From Shewanella morhuae (GTDB taxonomy: Bacteria > Pseudomonadota > Gammaproteobacteria > Enterobacterales > Shewanellaceae), in the NCBI RefSeq assembly GCF_900156405.1, contig NZ_FTNN01000002.1:164547-228546 (forward strand): a DNA stretch of 64,000 nucleotides. Direction: 5' to 3'. The position numbers and the translations under genes are program-made. Of this stretch, positions 37,985 through 47,789 are shown piece after piece. Positions within the stretch are counted from its first letter, which is position 1, and each line of letters opens with the position of its first letter. The notes beneath the pieces are model-generated. The model was not told the DNA's origin, made no database searches, and was given only the letters and a program-made list of their open reading frames with translations.

Positions 37985-38306
37985 AAGATGCACTCCCCCC
38001 CAGTTGATACTGGGTAAAAGTAGGCATGAGGATATAAATCCATAAAATATAACTCCATGTTTTTATTTAATAATAAAAACTGAACTATTTTTAAAGGCAG
38101 CAACTTGCCCTCAAGCCTTAAATATCGCTACTTAAAAACACTTTGCGATAGTTAAACCCTGATAGATGTTCAGTCGTGAAAGTGATCATATGCAGAGCAA
38201 CTGCGGGTTGACCGCCCCTTTCAATAACGTGACTCATTAAAGCCACTTTTAAATGCAAGACTCTAGTCCGCCATTAAGACGAACTAGCGTTAAAACAAAC
38301 CTATGC
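37985..38306. other. Gap between betA and the transporter operon
   Basis: About 320 bases downstream of betA and upstream of the transporter gene, likely holding its promoter. No strong hairpin, dyad or second copy of the BetI-type site was seen. Confidence 0.4.
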
Positions 38307-39992
38307 TTAATTTGTAGCAGTACTTCTTTGTGTGGTTTGCCAAGCATCTGCAACAATAACGGCACAGTCTACTGGCGCTAACATCTCCACCTCTAAAATC
38401 ATATCCGCAGCACGCTCGGCTAACATGATGGTCGGTGCATTTAAATTACCGTTCGGAATAGTCGGAAAAATAGAAGAGTCCACCACACGTAAACCCTGCA
38501 AACCATGTACGCGGGTTTGCGGGTCAACCACAGCCATCGCATCTGTGCCCATCTTGCAAGAGCAAGAAGGATGGTAAGCACTTTCAACCGATTGGCGCAC
38601 AAAGGCATCGATTTGCGCATCGGTTTGTATTGCCGTTCCTGGTTGAATTTCTTCCCCTCGATACTCATCAAATGGTGTTTGATTAATGATCTCGCGAGTT
38701 AAGCGCACGCAGGCTCTAAAACCTTCAATATCATCGGGATGTTGTAAATAATTGAATTGAATTTTTGGCGCAATCTTAGGATCTGCCGACACTAACGTAA
38801 CCGCACCACGGCTTTTAGGTTTGTTATGACCCACATACACCTGAAAGCCATGGCCAGCAAAGGCTTCTTTGCCATCGTAGCGCATGGCTGCAGGTAAAAA
38901 GTGGTATTGTAAATCAGGCCACTCAAGGCCTGCTTTTGAACGAATAAAACCACAGGACTCAAAGTGATTAGTCGCGCCTAATCCAGATTTATCTAATATC
39001 CAGCGAGCCCCAATTAAGCCTTTACTGAGTGGATCTAATTTGCCATTAAGAGAGATAGGTTTAAGGCATTTGAATTGAAAATAAAATTCTAAATGATCCT
39101 GTAAATTCTGACCGACACCGGGTAATGCATGCTGTAACTCAACCCCTGCATCAGCCAATATTTGGGGATCGCCAATACCCGATAATTGTAGTAAATGCGG
39201 CGAACCTATTGAACCTGCGGCTAAAATGACTTCTTTATTACAGCGTATGTCTTCAACGCTGCCTTTGTGTTCTATGCGAACGCCAACGGCTGTTTGTCCT
39301 TCCAATAACACCTTATGCACTAAGGCGTGAGTTACAACCGTAAGGTTACGTCTAGCCATTGCTGGGCGTAAATAAGCATTAGCCGTCGACCAGCGCACGC
39401 CTTTTTTTACTGTCATATGCATAGGGCCAAAACCCTCTTGCTGCGCCGCATTATAATCGGTAGTCGATAAATACCCCGCCGCAATGCCTGCATCAATAAA
39501 GGCTTGATATAACGGATTTTGCATCTGATTACCGTTATTAACCCCTAACGGCCCAGATTCGCCGCGGTACTCATCACCACCAAAGGCCCAGGTTTCGGCT
39601 CTCTTAAAATAAGGTAAGCAATGACTATAATCCCAATCTGTCGCCCCTTGTGCCTGCCACTCATCAAAATCCCGAGCATGACCGCGGACATACACCATAC
39701 CGTTAATTGATGATGAACCGCCAAGTACCTTGCCACGAGGGCAATGCATTTTGCGGTTATTTAAATGCGGCTCAGGCTGCGTTTCAAACTGCCAAGCATA
39801 TTTAGGGCTATTCATCGGGATAGACAACGCAGTTGGCATTTGAATAAAAATACTCTTATCACTGCCACCGGTTTCTAATAACAACACTTCGTTTTTAGGA
39901 TCCTTTGACAAGCGATTAGCCAGTACACAACCAGCAGAACCAGCGCCAACTATGATGTAGTTATAATATCTTTGTGGGATTGATGCGGCCAA
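38307..39992 (-). CDS. betA: Choline dehydrogenase BetA
   Basis: A 561-residue GMC-family FAD oxidoreductase converting choline to betaine aldehyde. The dinucleotide-binding [14 protein letters not shown] is near residue 17. The GMC signatures [15 protein letters not shown] and [13 protein letters not shown] follow, and [12 protein letters not shown] carries the catalytic His. The start is TTG at 39992, with AAGGAG upstream; there is no suitable ATG. It lies 10 bases after betB in the betIBA operon. The enzyme probably associates with the inner membrane and feeds electrons to the respiratory chain. Confidence 0.94.
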   Translation of the reverse strand: MAASIPQRYYNYIIVGAGSAGCVLANRLSKDPKNEVLLLETGGSDKSIFIQMPTALSIPMNSPKYAWQFETQPEPHLNNRKMHCPRGKVLGGSSSINGMVYVRGHARDFDEWQAQGATDWDYSHCLPYFKRAETWAFGGDEYRGESGPLGVNNGNQMQNPLYQAFIDAGIAAGYLSTTDYNAAQQEGFGPMHMTVKKGVRWSTANAYLRPAMARRNLTVVTHALVHKVLLEGQTAVGVRIEHKGSVEDIRCNKEVILAAGSIGSPHLLQLSGIGDPQILADAGVELQHALPGVGQNLQDHLEFYFQFKCLKPISLNGKLDPLSKGLIGARWILDKSGLGATNHFESCGFIRSKAGLEWPDLQYHFLPAAMRYDGKEAFAGHGFQVYVGHNKPKSRGAVTLVSADPKIAPKIQFNYLQHPDDIEGFRACVRLTREIINQTPFDEYRGEEIQPGTAIQTDAQIDAFVRQSVESAYHPSCSCKMGTDAMAVVDPQTRVHGLQGLRVVDSSIFPTIPNGNLNAPTIMLAERAADMILEVEMLAPVDCAVIVADAWQTTQRSTATN

Positions 39993-40002
39993 AATAGGCT
40001 CC

Positions 40003-41466
40003 TTAAAATGGGCTTTCTAAGGGCTGTAGACCCACGTAAACAGCTTTAACTTGCGTGTAATGCTTGAGTGTCTCACTGCCGTTTTCTCGACCAATACCCG
40101 ACAACTTATAACCCCCAACCGGCATTTCTGCAGGTGATGCGCCATAGGCATTAATCCAGCAAATTCCGGCTTGTAGCTGATGGATAACTCGGTGAGCACG
40201 GCTGATATCTTGGGTAAATACTCCAGCAGCTAAGCCCATGGCAGTATTATTTGCCCGAGCAATCACTTCGGCTTCATCTTTAAAGGTGAGCACCGACATC
40301 ACAGGGCCAAAGATTTCTTCTTGGCAGATACGCATGTCATCGGTGCAATTAGTGAAGATGGTCGGGGCAACAAAGTAACCGTTAGGTGCATTATCCGGCG
40401 TTAACGCCGTGCCACCGGCAAGTAATGTTGCACCATCGTCGAGACCTTGCTGAATATAATCGAGCACTTTTTGTTGGTGATCTTTAGAGATCAGTGCGCC
40501 AAAGTTAGTCTCAGGTGACATAGGATCGCCAACGACTATATTGGCTTGGGTACGCGCGAGCAGTTTTTCAATAAAACTAGGATAAACAGACTCATGGACA
40601 AACACCCGAGTTCCGTTTGTACAGACTTCACCTTGGGTATAGAAGTTACCGAGCATGGCGCCTGAAACGGCATTATCGATATCGGCATCATCAAACACGA
40701 TAAGCGGCGACTTACCGCCAAGCTCCATTGTCACGCCTTTAAGCGAACTTGCCGCCGCGGCCATGACCTTTTTGCCGGTACTTACCTCACCCGTGAAAGA
40801 TACTTTAGCAATATCAGGATGACCCGTTAACCAAGCGCCAACGTTGCCATCGCCCATCACAACGTTAAATACGCCATCAGGCAAACCCGCTTCGCTAAAG
40901 AGCTGCGCTAATTTAAGTGCGCCAAGCGGTGTTTCTTCTGAAGGTTTAAAAATCATCACATTACCGCTAGCTAGGGCTGGCGCGGCTTTCCAACAGGCAA
41001 TTTGTAGTGGGTAATTCCACGCACCAATACCAGCACAAATACCTAAAGGCTCGCGGCGGGTGTAATAGAAATCACCTCCCACTTGTTGCTGCGCGCCTTC
41101 TAAACCCGGTGCAATATGGGCAAAAAATTCAATGGCATCTGCGCCTGTGACCACATCAACCACTGAAGCTTCTTGCCAAGGCTTGCCTGTGTCGCGCACT
41201 TCTATTGCTGCCAGTTCATCATTACGAGCACGTAACAGCGCCACCGCGTTTAACAAAATACGACTGCGCTCAGTGGCGCTCATGGCTGACCAAATGGCAA
41301 AGCCTTTTTTGGCACTGTCGATAGCGGCTAACTGAATTTTCTCATCGGCGACTTGCACTCGATACGCCACTTGCCCTGTGGCAGGATTGACGACATCGAA
41401 GGTCTCACCGCTGTCGTTAGCGAGTAATTGCCCCGCAATAAAGTTGTACTGTACTTCTACTGACAT
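40003..41466 (-). CDS. betB: Betaine aldehyde dehydrogenase BetB
   Basis: A 487-residue aldehyde dehydrogenase oxidising betaine aldehyde to glycine betaine with NAD(P). The NAD-binding and catalytic elements are present: [11 protein letters not shown], the catalytic Glu in MELGGKSP, and the catalytic Cys in [14 protein letters not shown] precedes the ATG. The start overlaps the betI stop by 10 bases, indicating coupled translation. With BetA it makes the compatible solute betaine. Length is normal. Confidence 0.95.
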   Translation of the reverse strand: MSVEVQYNFIAGQLLANDSGETFDVVNPATGQVAYRVQVADEKIQLAAIDSAKKGFAIWSAMSATERSRILLNAVALLRARNDELAAIEVRDTGKPWQEASVVDVVTGADAIEFFAHIAPGLEGAQQQVGGDFYYTRREPLGICAGIGAWNYPLQIACWKAAPALASGNVMIFKPSEETPLGALKLAQLFSEAGLPDGVFNVVMGDGNVGAWLTGHPDIAKVSFTGEVSTGKKVMAAAASSLKGVTMELGGKSPLIVFDDADIDNAVSGAMLGNFYTQGEVCTNGTRVFVHESVYPSFIEKLLARTQANIVVGDPMSPETNFGALISKDHQQKVLDYIQQGLDDGATLLAGGTALTPDNAPNGYFVAPTIFTNCTDDMRICQEEIFGPVMSVLTFKDEAEVIARANNTAMGLAAGVFTQDISRAHRVIHQLQAGICWINAYGASPAEMPVGGYKLSGIGRENGSETLKHYTQVKAVYVGLQPLESPF

Positions 41467-42062
41467 GTATTAACTCCATACTGCTTTATCACATTGTGGA
41501 TAAAGGTTTTGCATAATTTTTCGGCTTGAACAAAATCCTGCTCAGGGGTTTCACTTAAGGCACTACGTAACCAAAACCCATCGATCATCGCCGCCGTTTG
41601 CTGCGCCGCCGTCCGCGCCAATTCACTCGGCAATACTTGTCGAAAGGAAAAATGTAAGTTGCTGTATAAACGGCGACTATTGATATTCTGTAAACGAGCT
41701 AACTGGGGATCGTGGACGGCCTGCGCCCAAAAACTCAACCAAGTATGAGTTACATTTCGCGAGCGCTGTAACTCGGTAAAATTAGCTTCAACGATCATCA
41801 TTAAACGCTCTGTTGGCGCCAGAACTTGTCCTTGGATTCGATTGAGTAACGCCTGTTTTAGCTGCTCAAGTAAATGGCGCAACGCTGCTTGGATGAGCCC
41901 CTGTTTACCACTGAAGTAATGGCTGATTATCCCAGAGGACATTCCCGCCAACTGACTAATGCTATTAATGGTGGTGTGCTGTAACCCATGCTGGGCAACC
42001 GACACTAAAGTTGCATCAATAAGCTGCTGTCTGCGTATTAACTTCATTGGGGTTTTAGGCAT
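41457..42062 (-). CDS. betI: TetR-type repressor BetI
   Basis: 201 residues with an N-terminal TetR helix-turn-helix ([27 protein letters not shown], about 26-52) and a ligand-binding helical domain. The family represses the bet genes until choline is present. It is the first gene of betI-betB-betA. A near-palindrome at 42106-42125, about 45 bases upstream, fits autoregulation. Confidence 0.92.
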   Translation of the reverse strand: MPKTPMKLIRRQQLIDATLVSVAQHGLQHTTINSISQLAGMSSGIISHYFSGKQGLIQAALRHLLEQLKQALLNRIQGQVLAPTERLMMIVEANFTELQRSRNVTHTWLSFWAQAVHDPQLARLQNINSRRLYSNLHFSFRQVLPSELARTAAQQTAAMIDGFWLRSALSETPEQDFVQAEKLCKTFIHNVIKQYGVNTCQ

Positions 42063-42105
42063 AAATACTCAAGAAATGATCACACTCTCAATGTTATAAA
42101 AAACG

Positions 42106-42125
42106 TTAATTGAACGTCCAGTTAA
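42106..42125. promoter_or_regulatory. Candidate BetI operator
   Basis: TTAATTGAACGTCCAGTTAA is an imperfect palindrome (8 of 10 pairs). Its core TTGAACGTCCA resembles known BetI sites with a TTGAACGTTCAA core. It is 44 bases upstream of the betI ATG. Confidence 0.55.
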
Positions 42126-42435
42126 CAAACATGATAATGATTAGTGGTGTAACTATCAATATAAAGTACCGCAATAACTAACCCCATAGAGAGATAGCGA
42201 TAAAAATATCAGACCTAACAAATACAGACTAAAATCTATTTTTCAATAACTTAAAACCAATAGCAGGCCGTCGTATGACGAATCAACTAACATTAGATAT
42301 CTAACTAATTTATTAATTTAGATGCCGTAAAAATTAAAGTTTTAGGCTTTAGCTAGTTTGAATTTAACAATTAAGCGGCAAGATAGAAAATAAAAACACT
42401 AGCGAGAAAAGCTGAAAAGTGAGGGATTAAGACTT

Positions 42436-42468
42436 GTTTAACCATAGTTTAGCCATAGTTTAACCATA
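42436..42468. repeat. Three 11-bp direct repeats
   Basis: GTTTAACCATA, GTTTAGCCATA and GTTTAACCATA lie head to tail, with one mismatch in the middle copy. One repeat per helical turn places each on the same DNA face, as for iteron-like regulator sites. Confidence 0.7.
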
Positions 42469-42677
42469 CAAAAAAATCATCGCGTATATCAATACTCATA
42501 CTCGTCATAAAAGCTCGATATTGGGTTACCTAGTTCCAACTTTAGTGGGAAATTACCTGCAAGTAAGCACTGAACCCGATCAGGCTCACACTTTTATTAC
42601 CCCTTAATTGGTAGCTTGATTACCAGAACAGAAAGTAACTTTAAATAACAACAGATAACAACTAACTAGGTGGATTT

Positions 42678-43826
42678 ATGGCTGCTAAATTTTTTATTCC
42701 GTCCGTTAACGTTTTGGGTCAAGGCGCAGTTGACGAGGCTATCAGTGATATCAAAACCTTAGGCTTTAAACATGCCTTAATTGTAACAGACAAGCCTTTA
42801 GTCAAAATTGGCTTGGTTGGTGAAGTCGTTGAAAAATTGCTTACAAGTGGTGTGACTTCTACGGTATTTGATGGTGTACAACCTAACCCAACCGTGGCGA
42901 ACGTTGAGGCGGGTTTAGCGCTGTTAAAGGCCAACAAGTGTGACTTTGTAATTTCCCTTGGCGGGGGTTCTCCCCACGATTGTGCTAAAGGTATTGCCCT
43001 TGTTGCCACTAACGGTGGCAGCATTAAAGATTATGAAGGGTTAGATCAATCGACTAAACCACAATTACCCTTAGTGGCAATCAATACAACGGCTGGCACC
43101 GCCAGTGAGATGACACGTTTTTGTATTATTACCGACGAAACCCGCCACATAAAAATGGCGATTGTCGATAAACACACCACACCTTTACTGTCGGTCAACG
43201 ATCCTGAACTTATGCTGAAAAAGCCGGCCGGCCTGACCGCGGCAACAGGTATGGATGCGCTCACTCACGCTGTTGAAGCCTACGTGTCGATTGCAGCTAA
43301 CCCGATCACCGACGCTTGTGCTATCAAGGCGATAGAATTAATTCAGGCTAACTTAGTAAACGCGGTCGAAAATGGCCAAGACATCAATGCCCGCGAACAA
43401 ATGGCTTATGCGCAATTTTTAGCGGGTATGGCGTTTAACAATGCCAGCTTAGGTTATGTGCATGCGATGGCGCACCAGTTAGGCGGTTTCTACGATCTGC
43501 CCCACGGTGTCTGTAACGCGCTATTGCTACCCCATGTGCAGCAATACAACGCGCAGGTCGTTCCTGCACGCTTAAAGGATATTGCCAAAGCTATGGGTGT
43601 GGATGTATTAAGTCTGTCAGATGAGCAAGGCGCTGCTGCTGCGATCACGGCGATCAAAAAGCTATCTGTCACGGTTAAGATCCCTGAAAACCTGACTTTA
43701 TTAGGTGTAAAGGCTGAAGATATCCCGACACTTGCTGATAATGCTTTAAAGGATGCGTGTGGTTTCACGAACCCCAAACAAGCAACTCATGCGGAAATTT
43801 GTCAGATTTTTACTAACGCGCTGTAA
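42678..43826 (+). CDS. Iron-containing alcohol dehydrogenase
   Basis: 382 residues of the type III (Fe-ADH) family. It has NAD-binding [25 protein letters not shown] with metal ligands, and [20 protein letters not shown] with the His ligands. It most resembles YiaY/AdhB-type enzymes that interconvert short alcohols and aldehydes. The ATG follows AGGTGG. It is monocistronic with its own terminator; the preceding region has direct repeats that may control it. The natural substrate is unproven. Confidence 0.92.
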   Translation: MAAKFFIPSVNVLGQGAVDEAISDIKTLGFKHALIVTDKPLVKIGLVGEVVEKLLTSGVTSTVFDGVQPNPTVANVEAGLALLKANKCDFVISLGGGSPHDCAKGIALVATNGGSIKDYEGLDQSTKPQLPLVAINTTAGTASEMTRFCIITDETRHIKMAIVDKHTTPLLSVNDPELMLKKPAGLTAATGMDALTHAVEAYVSIAANPITDACAIKAIELIQANLVNAVENGQDINAREQMAYAQFLAGMAFNNASLGYVHAMAHQLGGFYDLPHGVCNALLLPHVQQYNAQVVPARLKDIAKAMGVDVLSLSDEQGAAAAITAIKKLSVTVKIPENLTLLGVKAEDIPTLADNALKDACGFTNPKQATHAEICQIFTNAL

Positions 43827-43845
43827 TTTGTAAAATAAGTCATTT

Positions 43846-43890
43846 AAGCCTTCAGTAACACAAGTATTATTGAAGGCTTTGTATATTTTT
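43846..43890 (+). terminator. Alcohol dehydrogenase terminator
   Basis: A 9-bp stem, AAGCCTTCA with TGAAGGCTT, a 16-base loop and a TGTATATTTTT tail, about 20 bases past the stop. Confidence 0.78.
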
Positions 43891-44135
43891 AGTCAAGATA
43901 ACAAACTGAAACCACTACAATAAATAAACAAAAAACAACCAACAAACATCAAATTAAACTCAATTAAAAAAACAAACACTCACAAACAAGCAAGTTACGG
44001 GATAAATGCTCTGAAACTCACATATTATTCGCAAAAATGATATAAAAAGTGTGATCTCTATGGGTTACATGTGATTCGAGATCAGATAGAATTTGTTTAG
44101 TTCGCTTTTTCCCTGCAAAAGATGAAGCCAGCTGA

Positions 44136-44161
44136 GAGGCCCGTTCTAACGAATGGGCCTC
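44136..44161. other. Isolated hairpin, possible small-RNA terminator
   Basis: GAGGCCC and GGGCCTC arms pair around a loop (extending through GTT/AT). TGTCCATTTTGCTTTT follows. No annotated gene ends here, so it could close an unannotated small RNA. Confidence 0.35.
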
Positions 44162-44507
44162 TGTCCATTTTGCTTTTAAGTAAATATCTATTCAAAGTCC
44201 ACACGCTTTACTCATCACTTTTATTGCACTCACATTTTAATCCTCACGACCAAGCCATTGGTGCTTTATTAATCAGTAATTCAGCAAATACGAAACTTCA
44301 TCTCAAACTGAGATCTAGCACATGGTTATTAACATAAAACTCATGCTAAATAGCACTATCACAAATTAAGTAAATGTTTAATTTTTATGTAATAACAATA
44401 TTTATTCGTCCAAAAACATCAAAAATAAATAGAATTAATTAATGATTGACCGAATTCAAAAACGATGCCTATGATGGCAACAATATCCTCGAAAAGGTAG
44501 GTACGCT

Positions 44508-44873
44508 ATGACTGCAATCACCCACGTATATAACTACACTGTTAGATGCCCACACTACAAAGACGCTGAAAATCCCGTAACTTGGTTAAACCATATTGAG
44601 ATGAACCAATCCAGTGAGATCGCATTAAATCGTATAACTAAATGGCATGAAATCTCAGGTGATAAATCTTTCGAAAGCGGTAATTTTGTCGTTCGCAAGG
44701 CTGAAAATGAAGATGCCTATTTTTCGATGAAAAGTGACAGGCTTAAACATGATCGCCACGCACTAGCCACCTTTAAAATATTTTTAGACAACTGCTGTGA
44801 CGATGCCGCTCCTGAAGAAATCATGCAACATCTTATTGAAGACTACCAACAGCGTTTAGCTAAAATCGAATAA
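44508..44873 (+). CDS. Conserved-looking hypothetical protein
   Basis: 121 residues, acidic and soluble, with no signal peptide or membrane segment. AAGGTAGG before the ATG and a strong terminator after the gene support that it is real. The chain contains paired Cys (DNCCDD) and CPHY, which might bind metal. I recognise no family. It stands alone. Confidence 0.65.
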   Translation: MTAITHVYNYTVRCPHYKDAENPVTWLNHIEMNQSSEIALNRITKWHEISGDKSFESGNFVVRKAENEDAYFSMKSDRLKHDRHALATFKIFLDNCCDDAAPEEIMQHLIEDYQQRLAKIE

Positions 44874-44901
44874 TCTTTGCAGTATTATTTAGCGACCTGA
44901 G

Positions 44902-44934
44902 ACGCCAGTGCCAATAACATCACTGGCGTTTTTA
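44902..44934 (+). terminator. Terminator of the 121-residue gene
   Basis: ACGCCAGTG with CACTGGCGT, a ten-base loop and TTTTT tail, about 30 bases past the stop. Confidence 0.87.
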
Positions 44935-45115
44935 TCTACCACTCAAGCACTCAGTTCGATTTCATACTCCCTCAAATCAAACCAAAGCATGTAATCACAC
45001 CAAGATAGATAATCCGCCTAATCGAGTGACTAGCCTGAAGAACTGTTATATTGTCCTGAGCTGTCATATTGCCCATGAATAGGGTTACGAACTGAAATTG
45101 AGGATTAGCATCACA

Positions 45116-45322
45116 ATGAACAAAGCGACGCTCATTATTATTCCTTTATTACTCGCTACATCTGCCTGTGCAGATTTAAAAGATGCGGGCCGTGCCATCG
45201 GCACCACCACTAAAGAGGTCACCACTGAGATAGGCCACGCGACTCGAGATACCACAAAAGCTATAGGTCACGCCTCGCGAGATGCGGTGAAGTCGGTAAA
45301 AGAAGATTTAACTACAGACTAA
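45116..45322 (+). CDS. Small lipoprotein-like protein with three 11-residue repeats
   Basis: 68 residues from the ATG at 45116. A short hydrophobic signal ends TSAC, a plausible but non-ideal lipobox with Cys18. The mature chain is almost entirely three tandem 11-residue repeats: IGTTTKEVTTE, IGHATRDTTKA and IGHASRDAVKS, followed by an acidic end. Such 11-mers form amphipathic helices as in LEA-like or apolipoprotein-type proteins. No family recognised. A TTG start six codons upstream has an equally placed GAGG, but the ATG gives a normal lipoprotein signal. Confidence 0.6.
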   Translation: MNKATLIIIPLLLATSACADLKDAGRAIGTTTKEVTTEIGHATRDTTKAIGHASRDAVKSVKEDLTTD

Positions 45323-45418
45323 GCCACAACCATTGTGCTGATAAATCGTCACTCAGCACAGTGACGTATGGTCACATTGCTTGGTAGCGGTGATGATTGC
45401 TGTAACGCTAAAGCTAGC

Positions 45419-45787
45419 TTAGGCCGCATTTGCCCTAATACCATGTGGCACTGGTAAACCTTGGGCATTCACATGTACAAACACTATCTTATCAATACTG
45501 ACCACCGGCGCTTGGGTCATTTTATTACGAACATGACAACTCACTGTAATGGAACTATGGCCGAGACTAACCAGTGCTAACCCAAACTCAATCACATCAC
45601 CTTGATGTGCAGGGGTCATAAAATTAATCTCTGAAATCAATTTAGTCACATGGCTTGTACTCTTCATCTGGCAAGCCGCAAAAATGGCGGCTTCCTCATC
45701 TATCCAACTAAGCAATTGGCCGCCAAAGAGTGTATTTGCTGGATTTAAATGCTCAGGTTTAACTAAACGACGACTGTAATATTTCAT
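45419..45787 (-). CDS. Acyl-CoA thioesterase (hotdog fold, YciA-like)
   Basis: 122 residues. It has the hotdog-fold pattern HLNPANTLFGGQLLSWIDEEAA with the catalytic Asp/Glu region of acyl-CoA hydrolases, and a VSIDKIVFVHV strand near the end. Members hydrolyse acyl-CoA to free acid and CoA. The specific substrate is unknown. The length is typical. It stands alone upstream of 10-bp direct repeats. Confidence 0.82.
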   Translation of the reverse strand: MKYYSRRLVKPEHLNPANTLFGGQLLSWIDEEAAIFAACQMKSTSHVTKLISEINFMTPAHQGDVIEFGLALVSLGHSSITVSCHVRNKMTQAPVVSIDKIVFVHVNAQGLPVPHGIRANAA

Positions 45788-45920
45788 GGCTAAGGCCTTA
45801 TTGTGAATGCGACTAATCCGCTATAACTTCCCACATCATTTAGAGCATTTTTCAGGCCAGAATAAACATCCATTAAATAACAATGCGATAGCAATAAGCT
45901 ACTGTAAAATAATCTGATTA

Positions 45921-45960
45921 CTGCACCAAACCGCACCAAGCTGCACCAAGCTGCACCATA
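45921..45960. repeat. Four 10-bp tandem repeats
   Basis: CTGCACCAAA, CCGCACCAAG, CTGCACCAAG and CTGCACCATA, exactly adjacent. The unit is about one helical turn. It lies 134 bases upstream of the thioesterase start. Confidence 0.75.
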
Positions 45961-46271
45961 TTAATCAGCGTGATGGTAAATGAATAAGCAAAAAAATAGC
46001 GACTCATAGAGTCGCCAAGCTAAGGCAAGCAAAAACTTACTGGGTAGGAAGTTAAGTCACAAGAGTTGACTTAAAAATCCGTGCTGAACATGTAGGTGAA
46101 CGGCACGAAGATAACGGCTGCAAAGCAGCTAACACAGGTTTACAGGTAACACTCTTTCACTAACTCGAGATTAAAGTAACAAAGCCGGTAACTCATCACA
46201 GCCCGTCTTGCACTTTATATCGAGCTTTATATCACGCCTCACCACAAGCATCTGGATGAGGCGTAATCAAA

Positions 46272-46298
46272 GATGAAACACAATCACTATGTTTCATC
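46272..46298 (-). terminator. Probable aceA terminator
   Basis: A 9-bp stem GATGAAACA with TGTTTCATC, nine-base loop. The reverse-strand tail is TTTGATTA, a weak T-tract, 16 bases after the aceA stop. Confidence 0.6.
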
Positions 46299-46313
46299 CT
46301 CAATGCTCACAAC

Positions 46314-47651
46314 TTAGAATTGATCTTCTTCGGTAGATCCTGTCAGTGCGGTCACTGATGAATGGCCACCTTGGATAACCGTAGTCACTTGGTCAAAATA
46401 ACCTGTGCCCACTTCTTGTTGATGCGCGACGAAAGTGTAACCTTTTTTCGCTGCGGCAAACTCAACCTCTTGAACTTTCTCAACATAATGTTTCATGCCT
46501 TCGCCACGAGCGTAGTCGTAGGCTAAATCGAACATGTTGTACCACATGTTGTGAATACCGGCTAAAGTGATGAACTGGTACTTGTAGCCCATGTCAGACA
46601 AGGCTTGCTGGAAGCGCGCGATAGTGGCGTCGTCCAGATTTTTCTTCCAGTTGAACGAAGGTGAACAGTTATACGCCAGCAGTTGATCTGGGTATTGAGC
46701 ATGAATCGCTTCAGCAAAAACACGCGCCTCTTCTAAATCCGGTTTAGCGGTTTCACACCAAATCAAATCCGCATAAGGTGCATAAGCAAGGCCACGAGAA
46801 ATCGCTTGGTCAAGACCCGCTTTAACACGGTAGAAACCTTCGTTAGTGCGCTCACCTGTCACAAAATCACGGTCGTATGGGTCACAATCTGAAGTTAACA
46901 AATCGGCCGCGTTAGCATCTGTTCGGGCGATAACCAGTGTATCCACCCCGCTCACGTCCGCCGCTAAACGTGCAGCAACCAGTTTTTGTACCGCTTCTTG
47001 GGTTGGCACTAATACCTTGCCGCCCATGTGACCACATTTTTTGACTGATGCTAACTGATCTTCAAAGTGAACACCGGCAGCGCCTGCGTCGATCATCGAC
47101 TTCATCAATTCAAATGCGTTTAATACACCGCCAAAACCGGCTTCTGCGTCAGCAATGATTGGCAGGAAGTAATCAACAAATTTTTCATCTTCTGGATTAA
47201 CGCCATTGCCCCACTGGATTTGGTCAGCACGACGGAAAGAGTTATTGATACGAGAAACCACCGCAGGTACTGAGTTCGCTGGGTATAAAGATTGATCTGG
47301 GTACATAGTGCCAGCTAAGTTGGCATCAGCAGCCACTTGCCAACCAGAAAGGTAAATCGCTTCGATACCCGCTTTCGCCTGTTGTACCGCTTGACCACCT
47401 GTTAATGCACCTAATGAGTTCACGTAACCTTTTTTAGCGCCGCCGTTCACCAGTTCCCATAATTTTGCCGCACCGCGTTTAGCAATAGTATTTTCAGGCA
47501 CGATTGACCCGCGAAGTGCAACCACTTCTTCAGCAGTATAAGGACGACGTACATGTTTCCAACGTGGGTTTTCTGCCCAATCTCGCTTGATTGCATCAAC
47601 TTGTTCTTGACGTGAAGTCTGAGTCGTTGCCTGATTTTTTGCATGAGTCAT
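46314..47651 (-). CDS. aceA: Isocitrate lyase AceA
   Basis: A 445-residue glyoxylate-shunt enzyme cleaving isocitrate to succinate and glyoxylate. The catalytic loop KKCGHMGG carries the active-site Cys, and the metal/substrate residues SLYPANSVP and DAEAGFGG are present. The ATG at 47651 has AAGGAG upstream; an ATG 11 codons earlier does not. It follows aceB by 138 bases in the same orientation, the order aceBA seen in E. coli. Confidence 0.96.
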   Translation of the reverse strand: MTHAKNQATTQTSRQEQVDAIKRDWAENPRWKHVRRPYTAEEVVALRGSIVPENTIAKRGAAKLWELVNGGAKKGYVNSLGALTGGQAVQQAKAGIEAIYLSGWQVAADANLAGTMYPDQSLYPANSVPAVVSRINNSFRRADQIQWGNGVNPEDEKFVDYFLPIIADAEAGFGGVLNAFELMKSMIDAGAAGVHFEDQLASVKKCGHMGGKVLVPTQEAVQKLVAARLAADVSGVDTLVIARTDANAADLLTSDCDPYDRDFVTGERTNEGFYRVKAGLDQAISRGLAYAPYADLIWCETAKPDLEEARVFAEAIHAQYPDQLLAYNCSPSFNWKKNLDDATIARFQQALSDMGYKYQFITLAGIHNMWYNMFDLAYDYARGEGMKHYVEKVQEVEFAAAKKGYTFVAHQQEVGTGYFDQVTTVIQGGHSSVTALTGSTEEDQF

Positions 47652-47789
47652 AGTGTCGCTCCTTGGTCTTTGATGTTGTCGCAAGCATGAAACTTCCCCA
47701 GTTTTATGCTTGCTAAATTATAGGGTTAGCGAAAATACCAACCACTGTTCAATCCTTTATGTGAAGCAGTTAATGCAAAATCATTGCCT

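Larger units (their letters stand above)
42063..42677. other. Divergent regulatory region between betI and the alcohol dehydrogenase
   Basis: 615 bases, mostly AT-rich. It contains the BetI-type dyad (42106-42125) near betI and three 11-bp direct repeats (42436-42468) about 210 bases before the dehydrogenase. No complete riboswitch could be recognised. Confidence 0.5.
43827..44507. other. Intergenic region downstream of the alcohol dehydrogenase
   Basis: 680 AT-rich bases. It holds the dehydrogenase terminator (43846-43890) and a second isolated hairpin (44136-44161) that ends nothing annotated. A frame at 44122-44337 has no ribosome binding site. Confidence 0.45.
45788..46313. other. Intergenic region upstream of the thioesterase and downstream of aceA
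   Basis: 525 bases. It contains four 10-bp repeats (45921-45960) and two hairpins near the aceA end: GCCTCA/TGAGGC around 46236-46262 and GATGAAACA/TGTTTCATC at 46272-46298. Confidence 0.5.

Noticed and set aside
42568..42589. Sequence resembling part of a TPP riboswitch (CTGAACCCGATCAGG).
   Set aside because: Only one conserved segment is present; the CTGAGA partner and paired helices are missing, and the downstream gene is an alcohol dehydrogenase, not a thiamine gene.
44122..44337. 71-codon frame in the gap after the alcohol dehydrogenase.
   Set aside because: No ribosome binding site; contains the orphan hairpin.
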